Shown: positions 1 through 11,413 of the stretch, in pieces
Layout: each line of letters begins with the position of its first letter
Position numbering within the stretch: the stretch's first letter is position 1
From: Pyricularia pennisetigena
Lineage: Eukaryota; Ascomycota; Sordariomycetes; Magnaporthales; Pyriculariaceae
DNA: 64,000 nucleotides
Reading direction: 5' to 3'
Assembly (NCBI RefSeq): GCF_004337985.1
Contig: NC_043741.1
Location: forward strand, 2,983,348-3,047,347
Made by a program: the position numbers and the translations under genes
Notes under the pieces: generated by a model
Told to the model about the DNA's origin: nothing
What the model saw: the letters and a program-made list of their open reading frames with translations, nothing else
Database searches by the model: none

Positions 1-1661
1 CATCCCATCCTTTTCTTTTTCTCCTTGGCAAAGAGAGGAACGAAAACCTGCTATTATGAGGTAGGATCGAGACAGGGCTACGGCTTGGTGTAGAGTTTGT
101 TAGATACAATCCGGCCACGCTTCTCGCGACAACTAAAGAGTCTCATCCGCAGAATACCGGAGGGGAAAGGATATCGATAGTATTGGAAAGCATCATCCAT
201 AGCTGGAGCGTCCAGCCGGCGTCGCATTCCCGCAATCACTTTGGCCAGAGAGTGGACCAAGCATTGCAATTCACCGTGAAGTTACTCAGCGTGGAGTAGT
301 CAATGTTAGGATAAACACATACTGGCAGCCAACTCTTAGCAAGCCGAGTTGCTGACGGTGACCAAACATTCGGTATGTAGGGTTGACAAATTTTTGTATC
401 TGTGTGAAGAAAGAACAGCTACTTTGTCCAGAGAAACTCACAAAACCCAGGGTGACTTGACAGAAGAAGCGGGTAGCTTAGACTCTCCTTTTGAACCATG
501 GTTGACCGAGAGCAAATCCTACCTTGAAGCTTGACTGGCGAAAAGCATAACCCAAATAGGCAATGGATCTAGAAGACGAACATCGAGGCCCTCGGCGCAA
601 TACAATACTCCCATCGCCCCGAAACCCGGCCGGGGAGCTACTAAAGGAATATTTCGGTGTAATGGAGATGGTACTTGACGAGCTTTAAGCAATCGACAGG
701 CATGTCCGGGACAGTTTATACCAAGATGCCGTACTTGCGACCGAACGTTCGTGAGGCCGATAACGTGCGCTGCAAAGGAGGCGGGCAAACGAGGGGCTCA
801 CTGTTATAGAAAGTCAGTTCATCGATCTCACACTCTCTAACCAATACATCACTTACTGCCACTTCTTTTGCTATCAAATACTCCCTAGCAGCCACTGAGT
901 CCCGCCAGCATAGCTCTACATGTGTCATGTATGCGCGCAGCCTTCATATATGAAGTGCCAAAAAAAAAAAAAAAACAAAAAAAAAAAAAAAAAGATTCAG
1001 GTCTGATTTGCATAAGCCCTGGAGCGCACAAGCATATCAAGTCGCTACTTTTCGGCCATTTCTTACGTCAACAATGCATAGTCCAAATGCGCAAGTCAAG
1101 GCCCCAACCATTGCGATGTGAGAGCCACATCCCCGGGTGGGAATTTGATGCTTCTTGTCATGGGAATGACGCCGAGAAAGAAGAGAGGCCTAGAAGTGTC
1201 GACCTGACATACCTCAAGTATTATTCTGCAGACATATCTCGTTGAAATTAGGTGCGCTCACAAAAAACCTTATAGCTCGCTCTATCTGCCTTGGAGCAAA
1301 AACACATGTATTCTTAATCTAAGGTCCAATACAGCAGTCGTAGTGTCCACATGTAAGAGTCTAAAAAGTCTTTGATATGATGCAGGGTAGCTGGTCTATG
1401 GTACACAGGAACATGGCTAGATCACCCTCCTCGTCCCCAAACCGGCGACGTATAATAAAATAACCAGTAGTACTTGGTGAAGAAAATGGATCAGATTTTC
1501 TTTTATCGCACTTCAATTGCCTCCTCCGTTTCATTGGTGGCCACACTTCCCCACGATAAGAGGTGCCGCGAGCTTGTCATGCCTCTGGGTTGTTGTTTTT
1601 TATGTTGATACATTTCTGCAAGTCGACGTCGGCGGCCAAAAGCTCGTAACAGCTGTACTTC
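1..1661. other. Intergenic/unassigned left edge
   Basis: I see no supportable gene here. The open frames on both strands are short (under about 110 codons), lack recognisable motifs and are not extended by plausible introns. An interrupted poly-A tract lies at 960-993. The right part is probably the 3' flank of the QCR6 gene, which ends at 1662. A gene ending outside the window cannot be excluded. Confidence 0.5.
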
Positions 1662-2545
1662 TTATTTGAGGACAGACCACAGCTTTGGGGCGGCGCACTG
1701 GGTGGCGCAGTGGGCGAGGTGGAAGACTGAGGGTTTTTGCAGGGGGATGTCAGCAACTGGTGTACAAACAACCAATCTCCAATAGGACATGTAACAAGAC
1801 TAGTGACTAAAAGCTGGGAATACTCACACTCCTCAACGCAGTCCTCCTTCTCGTCAGAGTCGCTCGGCGTCGCGTTGGTAACCCTCTCAACGCACTCGTC
1901 GTAGTGGTGCTTGGCCGGGGCGCACTGCTTGGAGTTCTTGCACTCTGTTTGGAGTCCGAGTTAGCATCTTGGTTGTATAGTGTGACGTGTCGCCGGCATG
2001 ACACGTAGAGTCTCTGTAGCTCTCGATGAGAGCCGCGTCTAAGCCAAAGGGAGATACTGCAGATGTGGGATCGTTATAGGTACTAACCCTCCTCAAACTT
2101 GTCCTTGGGGTCAACGGTCTCCTCCTCCTCTTCCTCTTCTTCTTCCTCCTCCTCTTCTTCTTCCTCCTTCTCCTCCTCCTTCTCCTCCTCGGCAGCAGGC
2201 TCCTCCTTGGACTCCTCCTTAGCTGCGGGCTCCTCGGTGGACTCTTCCTTCTATCAGCGCAAAAGTCACGGTTAGCTTGGTTCGATGCATAGCAGCTCGT
2301 GTAGCTTGCTCCAAGAATGAGCTCATTCCGCCACAAACGATCCCAAAAAAAGGCTTTGCACGCCGCAATCAACCTCTTTGGGAAACTCGTGAAGCTTGTA
2401 CGGTCCGGGTCGCGTGATGGAATCGATGAACAGATGGTTTATTTACCTCAGCCTCCTTCTCCTCGGCAGGAGGAGCCTCGGCCTCGGCCTCACCCCATGG
2501 CTTGGCGGCCTCGTATAGATCACCTATCGTGTCCCAGAAACCCAT
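1662..2545 (-). CDS. QCR6: Cytochrome bc1 complex subunit 6 (acidic hinge protein)
   Basis: This is the hinge subunit of mitochondrial complex III, which helps cytochrome c1 interact with cytochrome c on the intermembrane-space side. I join four exons (2545-2447, 2250-2088, 1944-1828, 1726-1662), giving 147 codons before TAA. Every junction is GT..AG and the frames join exactly. The short N-terminal part is followed by a very acidic stretch with 16 consecutive Glu, then the conserved cysteine-rich hairpin domain: ECKNSKQC, a KHHYDECVERV motif, EDCVEE, and a FFHLAHC..QCAAPKL ending. The cysteines form the two disulfides typical of the family. The length equals that of yeast QCR6. The hairpin domain exists only after splicing, because its pieces lie in different frames. 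Respiratory-type promoter motifs lie about 160-225 bp upstream of the ATG. Identification is secure; only the transcript ends are unknown. Confidence 0.95.
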
Positions 2546-3241
2546 TTTGATCGAGTGTTGATTATAACCTTCCGGTTGTGTTGGGTCGGTCTTTTGCGAG
2601 AATTCGTGGTTGCGGTGCGTGCTTTGAGAAGCGGAACCAGGTCGGTTGTCGGGTCTTTGGAGCTCTGGAAAATCGTCAATGGGAATGGATCGAGAATCTG
2701 TCAATTGGCCGTCGTTGATTGGCTACAGGCTCAAAGACGGGTGGCCCGGCCAATCCCGAGGGTCACGTGAGTGCAAGATGTGCTTGTTGTCAGCAAGGAC
2801 CAGCTTTTAGCCGATTTTTCTTTGCGACTATGGCGCTATACAACGCCAGGAAAATTGGCCGCCTCTGTAGGAATTTTGTGGATCATTGTTTTGAACCTGG
2901 CGTATACTTCTTTCCGAATCTCTTCAAGAGGTCTCATGCCGTTTCCAAACTCTCAATATTACGCCGACACAGCATCACCCAAAGCATGCTGTGGCAGTTC
3001 AACAAAGCCCATATCCCCAGAATTCACACTCAGTCTAGAGCAACGTAGATGGATCAAAAGGCAAAGTCCTTGTGGTAACATAACCGGCATCATGGTATTG
3101 TAGGCAATCTAAATATACAAACAAAACAGGGGTGTTCCAGCAACGCTCATCATCCAACTTTTCATTGGCGCGTAAAATCATTCATCATCCTGAATATCTC
3201 GTAGTTCAATGGAAAAAAGAAAAAAAGACAAAAAAAAAAGC
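2546..3241. other. Intergenic: QCR6 promoter and 3' flank of the WBP2-like gene
   Basis: This 0.7 kb stretch separates two minus-strand genes. It contains the CCAAT/CACGTG cluster described separately and a purine-rich A tract near 3215-3240, just after the stop of the next gene. The open frames in it overlap each other and show no motif. Confidence 0.6.
2704..2770. promoter_or_regulatory. CCAAT boxes and TCACGTGA palindrome upstream of QCR6
   Basis: Upstream of the QCR6 ATG (2545) there are three CCAAT pentamers: two on the minus strand (2704-2708, 2718-2722) and one on the plus strand (2750-2754). They are followed by a perfect TCACGTGA palindrome at 2763-2770. CCAAT is the HAP2/3/5 target and CACGTG is a bHLH (Cbf1-type) target; both are known to act on yeast respiratory genes. 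The regulatory role here is inferred from motif and position only. Confidence 0.45.
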
Positions 3242-4121
3242 TCAATGCCTCTCCGCCTGATCCCTTCCTGCCTCCTCCATTCGGTTCCCTAGTGCCTGGG
3301 CCTGGGCTTCCTCATAACCTGGCGGAGGCTCGTCAGGCTGTAGCTGTGTTGATATCGTCCGCGAAGGTTGAGGAGGAGCGGCCAGACCTGAAGATTGTGT
3401 ACTTGACGTGGGTGGATTGCTCGGTGACTCTTCGTACTGCGGCAGGTCCTCATCCACGGCGATCACCTGGCCCGTCTCGGCCCGGATATCCTGCGCGTGC
3501 TGGAGGCGATCTCTGATCGTCTGGTACGCCTCCCTAAAGTCGCTCCAGCCGCCGTCCTTGAACGTCAACTTGATTTCAAGACGCGGCAAGCCTTGTGGTA
3601 CATTGCCGCCCGTTACAGGCCTCACCAGCCCGGTCCAGTAAGATGCGCTGAACCAACCGGATCCAATGTGCGTGTCCTCAAAGTTGAGTATGGGCGCTGA
3701 AAAGGATTTGAACTCGGGTGTTGGTGTGGCTGGTAGGTATATAACCTTTTTTTTTTATTTCTTGTAGTGTGAGCAATCTCGCAGCAACCAAATAGATTGA
3801 GAAAAAACACAACAATTCATAGGCATAAACATCAGATATCAATAATCATACCCTCCCAGTTGTGATATACACTGTTCCACTGTCACTCTTGATATCGAAC
3901 GCAGGCGCATTGGCAAGCGAGCTTGGCCTCGACAGTTCCAGTGATATCCTTGACGTTTGCTTGTGGATGATTTTCTCGTGTGGCAACTTGACAATGTCTC
4001 CCTCGCGGGACAACATCACCCAGCTGACGGCATCGTTAGTGTGGGTCTCATCGTAATGACGGCGTATATTGTTGGCAGCCCAACATGGACGAATATGAAA
4101 AGAATGGCCATCGTAGTCCAT
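3242..4121 (-). CDS. GRAM-domain protein of the WBP2 family with a PPxY motif
   Basis: The two-exon model (4121-3852 and 3745-3242) encodes 257 residues. The GRAM/PH-like core starts around SWVMLSREGDIV, continues through the DIKSDSGTVYITTGR strand at the exon junction, and goes on as VIYLPATPTPEFKSFSAPI. This is the pattern of WW-domain-binding protein 2 homologues. The C-terminal tail is proline-rich, with a PPPGYEE motif (PPxY) and an LPQY motif. PPxY ligands are recognised by WW domains of Nedd4/Rsp5-type ubiquitin ligases and similar proteins, so an adaptor role is inferred. The intron is well supported because it restores the GRAM strand. The start is less sure: the ATG at 4121 opens a frame without a break, but an intron ending CAG just before the SWVML region is possible, and family members often start close to that point. 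Confidence 0.82.
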
Positions 4122-7043
4122 GGTAGCAAGCCCAGAATCTAAGCTACCTGGGCGACAGTGGGGGCTAAGAGGTGGTGGAGCAGGGTCGGACAACAGGGAA
4201 AAAAAAAAAAAATAGAAGAAAAAAAAATAATCGATGGCCAGAGGAGGAGCAGCGCCACAACCGCGTGGCAGGTCACCCAAGGCTGGGGTAGACACGCAAG
4301 GTGAGGTAGGTCGAGAGGTGAGGCAGGTAGGTGGGTAAGGAAGGGTGTTAGGTAGGTATGGTATGTAGGCAGGCCCGTAGTGAGATGTAGCGCTTGTCTA
4401 GACCATCTCTACTGTACAGTAGGTTATGTATGGTACGTGGTGGAGTTGTTTCTCCGCAGCAAAGAAAAAACACGAAACGAAGGGGAGGAGAAGGCTGGAC
4501 ATGACAAAGAGCGCACCAACCTACTTTATTGACATGGCGAAGGGTGATAACGGGTTGGTTGGTGGTTGTGATGGATGAAGAAAAGCCAGCCGGCCGGCCG
4601 GGGGTGCGGGCTGAGATCCAATGTGAGGGTCTGGTTCCCAATCGGCGGTTGTCCCCTCTATTTTGGCATGGGCCCAGGGTACATGACCGGGCCAAACAGG
4701 CAGATCAAGGTCGCCCCGTTCTGGCAATGGTTTTATTTGCTCGTTGAAACCGACAGTTTCATGTACCGGTAGCCTACTTGTCAAATATATGGAGTGATTA
4801 ATGTAGCCCAGGTAGGTAGTATTTCATGACAAGGCATAGTTTTGGGGAAAGAATCAGAATGGACTTTTGGTAGTGGCCAAATGGGCATGTTTTGATACAG
4901 ACATGTTGCGAGTGGGGGTGTGCCCACTAAAAAGGCAGGCAATTAGTTCCAGTAATGACACCTTAAGAGTTGGTTGCATTAGTTAAGATATGTAGCCTGC
5001 CTGACCAAAGAGAGAAGAGAGAAAAAAAAAAGCCCCGCGCCTAGGTTTCACAGGATCAGACAAGTCAGCCAGATTATGACCTTGGCAAAGATTATATATA
5101 TAATCCGGCTGGATTTTCCCTGCCATGCAGATCCAAGTACAGAAGAAATCCCTTTCTACTACTGTAGCTACAAGAACTTGTTGTACGATTGCCAACTGTG
5201 TACCGCCGCGCCAAGAAAACAATTTTTTTGACAGAGACTGATAAACTATGTCCGAGTTCGACGGGTTACGGATGATATGATGATGCTTGCGGGGCATTCG
5301 GCGGGGCTAAATGCGCACCTACAGCGGTTGTAGATCGCAACGGTTACTACCTCGCAACGGACAAAAGTGTTACTCTTGCCCAACGGCTTTCTGGCGAAAG
5401 GCTCATTCCGCCAGATCCATCACTGCATTGATCGATCTTGTGCTGGATCCGTTTCGCGGTCACACTTCTGGGTCTCCCTTGCTAGTCAAAACAGGAACTC
5501 CCTTTCGGTGTTTGCTGGTGGATATCTAGATCCTTTGCTACAGTAGTACTGTCCCGCCAGAAACGGTCCGTAGTGTTTAGCAGGGTCCGCTATCCGCCTC
5601 CGCACACACCTAATAACTCTTAGTACTGAAAGGTATCAGGCCTTGCAGGTACACAGTACTGTACCGTACCTTAACTGGCGGCCACGGGCAATGTGATTGA
5701 CCGATGGGGCAACAATCGTCGTCAGCCATAAGGTACTTGCCTCTTTGGGTCTCGACCTCGCTCCTATCTCACCAGAATGAGCAATGGAGGGTTTGCGTAC
5801 ACAAATCCACATCAGGGTGACGGAGTCATGGCCTCGCAGCTGTTGGTTATTTATTAAACACCAATTTTGAAAGATTTTTTTTTTCCTTCTCCTCTTCTGG
5901 AGATCCACTCGAATCAAGGGAGTTCCAGTGACTCCAGTCCAGGCTGGTCCCTGACCAAGAAAATTAACAAAATACCGACGGTCTTGAGAGGCTAGCTCGT
6001 GGGAATCCGTCTAACGGTATTGTTTGTGGAAGGAAGGGGCGGCATGAGATATTATTTAGCTAGCAAACTGATTGTAAATATATTGCTAATTAATACACTA
6101 CTGCACTTCCCCACAAGCGATCAACGAGCCACTGGCGGCTGCATCTTTATCGGCTTGCTGTCCATGGTGACATGCTCGGAGTTTTGACACATGGCATGAG
6201 GAGAACGATAGTTCATTTCGTGTTTTTGTCTTTCTTTTTTTCTCCTCCCAACTGTTCACGGTATTTTTTTGTTGGCTAGTGCCGACTATGCAGATTTTAC
6301 TCCTGCTCCTCTGTTTAGTTCGCCCGAGTTAGTTTATGAATAGTCATGCCTCGCAGGTATATACGACTGTATTGCTCAGCAACAGAATAGCATGGTTTAG
6401 CCGTTTTAGCCTCCATGGACATGCCGAAGGCCAAGTCCGGACGATGTCTATTCTAGTATAATAGAACTAGACAGTCGACTGCTATATGAGCACACATCAC
6501 CAACTAACTTCCAACACAGTGACATCATATAAATCGTGTTTTCATTAGAGCTTAGTCAATGTTCATAAGTGACATAGCTCAGATTCATCAAAAGCCTCAA
6601 CACCCGCACCGAAACCAGAAAAAAAAAAAAAAAAAGAAAGCGTCGAAGAAGAATCATGAAATATAAACAGAAACCCTCAAAAAAAAAGCAAACAAGAAAG
6701 CAAAAAGAAACATTGGCCACAGGATTCCTAAAGGAGGAAGAAAAGATGATAGAGAGTCTCCCAAATGGATCTGTATCCCAATGCAATCTGAAGATGCACG
6801 TTGACTCAAAACTCCCACGCCGGTATAAAGCTCAACAGTCTCAGACTAACATTTTCGGTGACGAGATCATCAGCCTCCTCCATGACATCGTCCCAACTTC
6901 ATACTTTCGTAACATTCTGACAACATGTATAGTGAACAATGGCAGACAAACCCTGGCAGCTGGCTCCAGAAATTAGGAGTTATTTACCCTAGCGAGGACA
7001 TGCAAAAATGGCGCTGTTTTCTGTGCTTTTAGTACATCCATCA
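4122..7043. other. Intergenic desert (2.9 kb)
   Basis: I see no supportable gene. The left part, 4200-4380, is the likely promoter of the WBP2-like gene; it holds two A-rich tracts and a cluster of GTAGGT/GGTAGG words. The remainder has A/T tracts (for example 5877-5884 and 6619-6635), short AT-rich frames and no motif. It may hold degraded mobile DNA or a non-coding RNA, but nothing in the bases proves either. Confidence 0.5.
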
Positions 7044-9717
7044 TCAAGAGAGCCAAAACTCCTGGGGTTTTCCGACAGCAGAGTTTATCCTTGCCTCAGC
7101 TGCAGGTGAAGCCACCAGATCAAGCTGAAGCTTTGGTGCAGGCTCGTCGAGCTTCTTCTTAGCCGCAGGCGTCAATCCGCCGCCTCGCTTCTTGGGCGGA
7201 CTCTTTGGAGCGTCAGCTGGCGGGCCATATCGGACGTCACGGATGTCCCAGCCATCCTCGTGCGCCGCAGCAACCCAGGTACGCAAACCATCATGCACAG
7301 CGCCGTAGAATTTTTCTTTGCAGAGCCGCAACGAGCCTCCCATACAACGCTCCCATCCGGAGACACGGAACTCCTCACGAAGAACATTGCGCTCTGCAGC
7401 AGTTGGCGTGCAGGCAATGATGGCATTCATTAGCTCCAGGTGTGATGCAAGATAGTTTGTTGCATCCCACTCAACACCGCCAACATACGGTGCCGCAGGC
7501 ACAGGCGGTCGCTCCTGTGGAAAGTGCCGTATGAGATACGATGACGGGTCGTTGGGATTTTTGGCTGCTTCTTTCTGAACAGGCTCCAGTGCCTGACCGC
7601 CCTTGGTGCACTTGTCCACTGGCAGTGATACGACATTGAGCGTATGCAAAAAGATCCAAAACACCTCCTTCGTGACACTGACGGCTTCTTTGCACCAGAC
7701 ACGATAAGGTCGCTCCTTGCGCATCTCAAGCACAAAGCTGACCGGCCGCTCCTCCTCCTTGCCTTTGGGGTCGCGCAGATATGACAGCACGGTGGCTGCA
7801 CGCCTGACACGCTCCTGCGGGCTTGAACTTTCAATGTAGGTAAATAGCACCGATGTGATGATATTCCTGGTCGTGAAATCGCTGGGTCCCTTCTTCTCGG
7901 GATCGAAAATCATGTTGATCAGGGCTGGGAATAGCGTGCCCTGGATGGTGTGCAAGTACTGCATAGCCAAAGCAGTTGTTGAAAGTGCCTTGAGGCAAAG
8001 CAAGACTTCATGAAGCAGTGCATCTTCGTGCTCCTCCCTAGAGAATCTGAATCAGTACATTTACTTGGATCTCTTGACGCTGTCACTATTGCAGAACTTA
8101 CCTCCATTCTACGGCCATGATGCGGTTGAGCAGACCGACGACTTCCATCATACCACCTTGGCGGACAAAATCCTCGATCCAGGCGACGGTTTCATTGCGC
8201 AACAGCAGCCGCAGTTTGTGCAGCTTACCAACTTCGACAAGTTCTGGCTTCTGAACTTTGCGAAGATACGAAACGAAATCGACAGGGCCCGGCTGGGGCT
8301 TTACTTTGGAGAAGAAGCCTCCTCCATTGGAGGAGCCACCCGAGGATGGCCTATCACTGACAATGCTCTCAGTTGACTTGGAGCGGAAATGTCTCCCGAG
8401 GGTTCCATCTCCCTTCTTCTTGGTTGGGGAGGACGGTGGCTTGTTACCACCCTTCGAAAGTGTAAACGTCCTGCCTCGGCTAGTCTTGCTCTTGGCTAAC
8501 GTCTCCTTTTCAATAGAGCCGACACTGCCAGAACTGGTGGAGCCGACATTATCCAAGATAGCACTGTTCTCTCTAGCTGCTTGCTGCTCGGCATTCCTTT
8601 TGGCTTGTGTTTCAGCCCAGTCCTGTCGGATAAATTCCATCTTGATAGTGTCGCTGAGGTTTCGCATCTTGTACCGTTGGTTCTCCGGTATGTTTCGTCG
8701 GTCCAGCATGGCTTCCAAGTGAGTATCAATATCCTTGGGATCAATGACGGGTTCTGGGCTTGAAGGTGTGGGTGAGGGCGAGCCTTTCACCGATTTTCCT
8801 CCAAACCCGGAGAAAGCACTCGCGATCTTTGGCCTCGAGGCTTTTTCTTTCTTGTGCCAAGTGGAGGACTTGTTGCCATTAGGGGTCTCCTTTAGCGTTG
8901 CAGCAACGTTATCAGTTGTTCTAGTGAGGTCGACTTTGGAGTGAAAATAGGGTTGAAATGATTTTGGCCTCTGCTTCAAAGGGGATTTTTCCTCCTTTGA
9001 TGCAACCAGGTTGGTGACGGATGAGTTCACCTGGTTACTCCTGGGGTTGCCTCTCAAGTATTCAGCTGGATCGGACTGCTTGTCTTCAGCACCCGTGGTA
9101 GCAAATTGGGCATATATGGGAGTAGGCAATAAGCTTCCGCTCGCGGAGCCTTCTGGAGTTCTGTTTTCCTTGTCCTTGCCACTCTCTGCCGTACCCTTGA
9201 GATTCTTGGATGATTTTGGTCGGGAAAGCAAAGTCGCAAAGTTCGTTGTTGACTTTGTCTTCTTGGGCTTTGTTGGCGAACTCGGCACAGATTGACCATC
9301 ACCAGTGCTGTCCTTGTTAACCAACGCCTTGAAGGAGACGCTGACAAACGAGTTCTTCTGTGGTGACCTCGACGTTGCATCCGTCTTTTTGGGAGGTGAT
9401 CGCGGAGGCTGCTCTTGCTGGTTGTAGTGAAGCTCCCCGAGAGCCCGGCCTTGCCAAGCGAAGCCAGCCAGCCCCATGTCGGCTGAGCTGCTGACGGCGT
9501 ATGGATTCAACACGGCGTCGTTCTGCTCGGTTCGGGGTGGGTATGCAGCACTGGACGTGGGTTGGGCCTCGAAAGACGAAGGCAACTCAGTGCCGTCTGA
9601 GTTGTTGCGTCTGTGAACGAAAGACTTGAAGATGGAAGACTTGGGCCTCGAGGGACGATCGGCAGTGCCATTAATCTTAGTAGTTGCATTAGATGCCGGA
9701 TCGTCAATGGCAGCCAT
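7044..9717 (-). CDS. Formin-like GBD/FH3 protein lacking FH1/FH2
   Basis: Two exons (9717-8102, 8037-7044) give 869 residues. The first ~400 residues are low-complexity and Ser/Pro/Lys-rich. From about residue 330 comes a Rho GTPase-binding/FH3 armadillo region typical of diaphanous-type formins: a DTHLEAMLDRRNIPENQRYKM-like GBD start, an FVSYL segment, an LLRNETVAWIEDFVRQGG helix, a LLHEVLLCLKAL helix across the junction, then ITSVLFTYIE and further helices. The protein ends without a proline-rich FH1 or an actin-nucleating FH2 domain. A role as a Rho effector or formin regulator in polarity or septation is inferred. The ATG at 9717 was chosen because the frame upstream has only a TTG. Intron 8101-8038 is GT..AG and keeps the helix intact. 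It is not a truncated formin gene as far as I can see: no FH2 code follows within 2.9 kb on that strand. Confidence 0.8.
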
Positions 9718-11413
9718 GGTTGCCAGGGAAGACAAAAATAAAACACGGCAGAGAGAAAAAGAGGAAATGCAATTGAGACCAGAAGGCTTGCAGAATGTTG
9801 GTGTCGGATGCGGTATTAATTGATAATGCTTCGTCGAGTACCTCGAGAAGACGTTGTCTAATTCCTCGTGACACTGATGAAATCGATACTTTTACGCCAT
9901 ATCTGTTGGTGGGAGCCCGAGAGGAGCAGGACGACGATACTCCTTTGGTTGAGGATGATTAATGAGAACCGTGAGTCTGGTCACACGCTATGGCGGTTCG
10001 TCCGTTTTGTGAGATAGATAGAATTGAATTAAGCTACTAGATAGGTCGCGTTAGCAAGGGAGGTAGCTACTAATGCCTGGTAACCAAGGTCAAGTGGCGG
10101 TGGGTGTTTACAACACATCAGCTTGGTGTCGGTAACCACAGCAACTGCTACCCACGGTATAGCTTCCAAGGCACATACGCGTGCTACTTGGTTGCTTTAG
10201 GTGGTCCGTGCAAGCGATGCCAAGGCCTGGCCCCTCACCAGAGTTGTGACAGCCCTTGGTCGAAATTGCTAGGGAACCTTGGCCTATTCGCTAACAATTA
10301 CCTGGTTGCCAGGTTTACGCCATTAGGAAATCTTTATTATGAGGTTACATTCCATGTATCTATCAGGTTAGCTATACGTAGTAGGTTAGTAAGCTCCTGT
10401 ATAAATAGTGCATCGGTGATGCGCAAAGTCAACATGGGAATAGGGCTGGAATCGAACAACTGACTGTGCCCGAAGCGCTAGGATCCCTGACCCTCGTTGC
10501 CAAGTTGGTTCTGTGTAAGATGGGACGAGACGGGGTACAATGAACAATGGAACACCAGGTAGTCCAGGAGAGCCAAAGCCTTCCCGATTCTTTAAGCAAA
10601 GCCTTTATCTATGTTTTATTCTTCATAGAGTAATCTGCGTATGAAACAAGCATCTGGCATATGGTCTTGTCCTCCTCCATTGTCTCGCCCTATGAACTGT
10701 CGGAACTTGAAATCCAGCTACGCCTTCCTTAAAGAGGTACTCTAGGTACCTGTCGTGTAGGCAGCTCCCAGCCTCCCAACCTACCTTACCTACCTTACCC
10801 TACATAGATAGGCGCGCAGGTACCTAGGGGCTGCCTGCGATACTACAGTAGTGTCGCCTCCCAAGGCTTCTGCGTAACCCGCAAACACGGGTGACTCTTC
10901 CACCTACCCATTGCCTAGCTAGGCTGGACTAGACTAGAACCTAATGAAGCTCAAGCTTTCACGAGTGGCCGCGGAACGCACTTGATTTCCCAGAGATAGC
11001 TCCCGCGATGACGCATTTGCGGCGCCTATAATGTGAAAATTATTCACAAGGTTAAAACCGTCCAAGACGAACGAAATTCGAAATCGCATCCCACCGAGAC
11101 CAGTAATCAAGTATTACCTTACCCATAATTCTCCTAAAAATTTGCCCCAGGTTATATTACCGCAGGCAACTACTGTACCTTGGGTCATACTGGTCAGCCT
11201 TGGCCACCTGCGCGTGCGCCCGCTCAAGCTACGAGTCAAGATCCCTGTACCTTCTCTCTTCCGCCCCTTGAACAAAACCCCCTGTGACGATTGGAATCGT
11301 CGATTCCCATTCCTGCTTACACTCGGGCTATTACCTCGCCTCTTTTATTCGCTTCAAAAACCACGACGAGAAAACATTCTCGACAAGTTAATCCAAGTAC
11401 GCACCGGCGAGCG
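9718..11413. other. Divergent promoter region between the GBD/FH3 gene and the MAM3-like gene
   Basis: This 1.7 kb region separates two genes transcribed away from each other. It contains a CTACCTTACC-rich cluster with repeated ACCT words at about 10735-10830. A tRNA-like T-arm sequence near 10447 does not fold. The long frames near 11142-11417 lack an ATG at their start and most likely represent the 5' leader of the downstream gene. Confidence 0.5.

Noticed and set aside
1887..2372. Arg/Lys-rich 161-codon frame
   Set aside because: It is the shadow of the Glu-rich exon of QCR6 read in another frame on the same strand.
10430..10500. Possible tRNA gene (T-arm-like TTCGATTCC on the minus strand near 10447)
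   Set aside because: The bases on either side of the loop do not pair as a T-stem and no acceptor or anticodon arms could be drawn.
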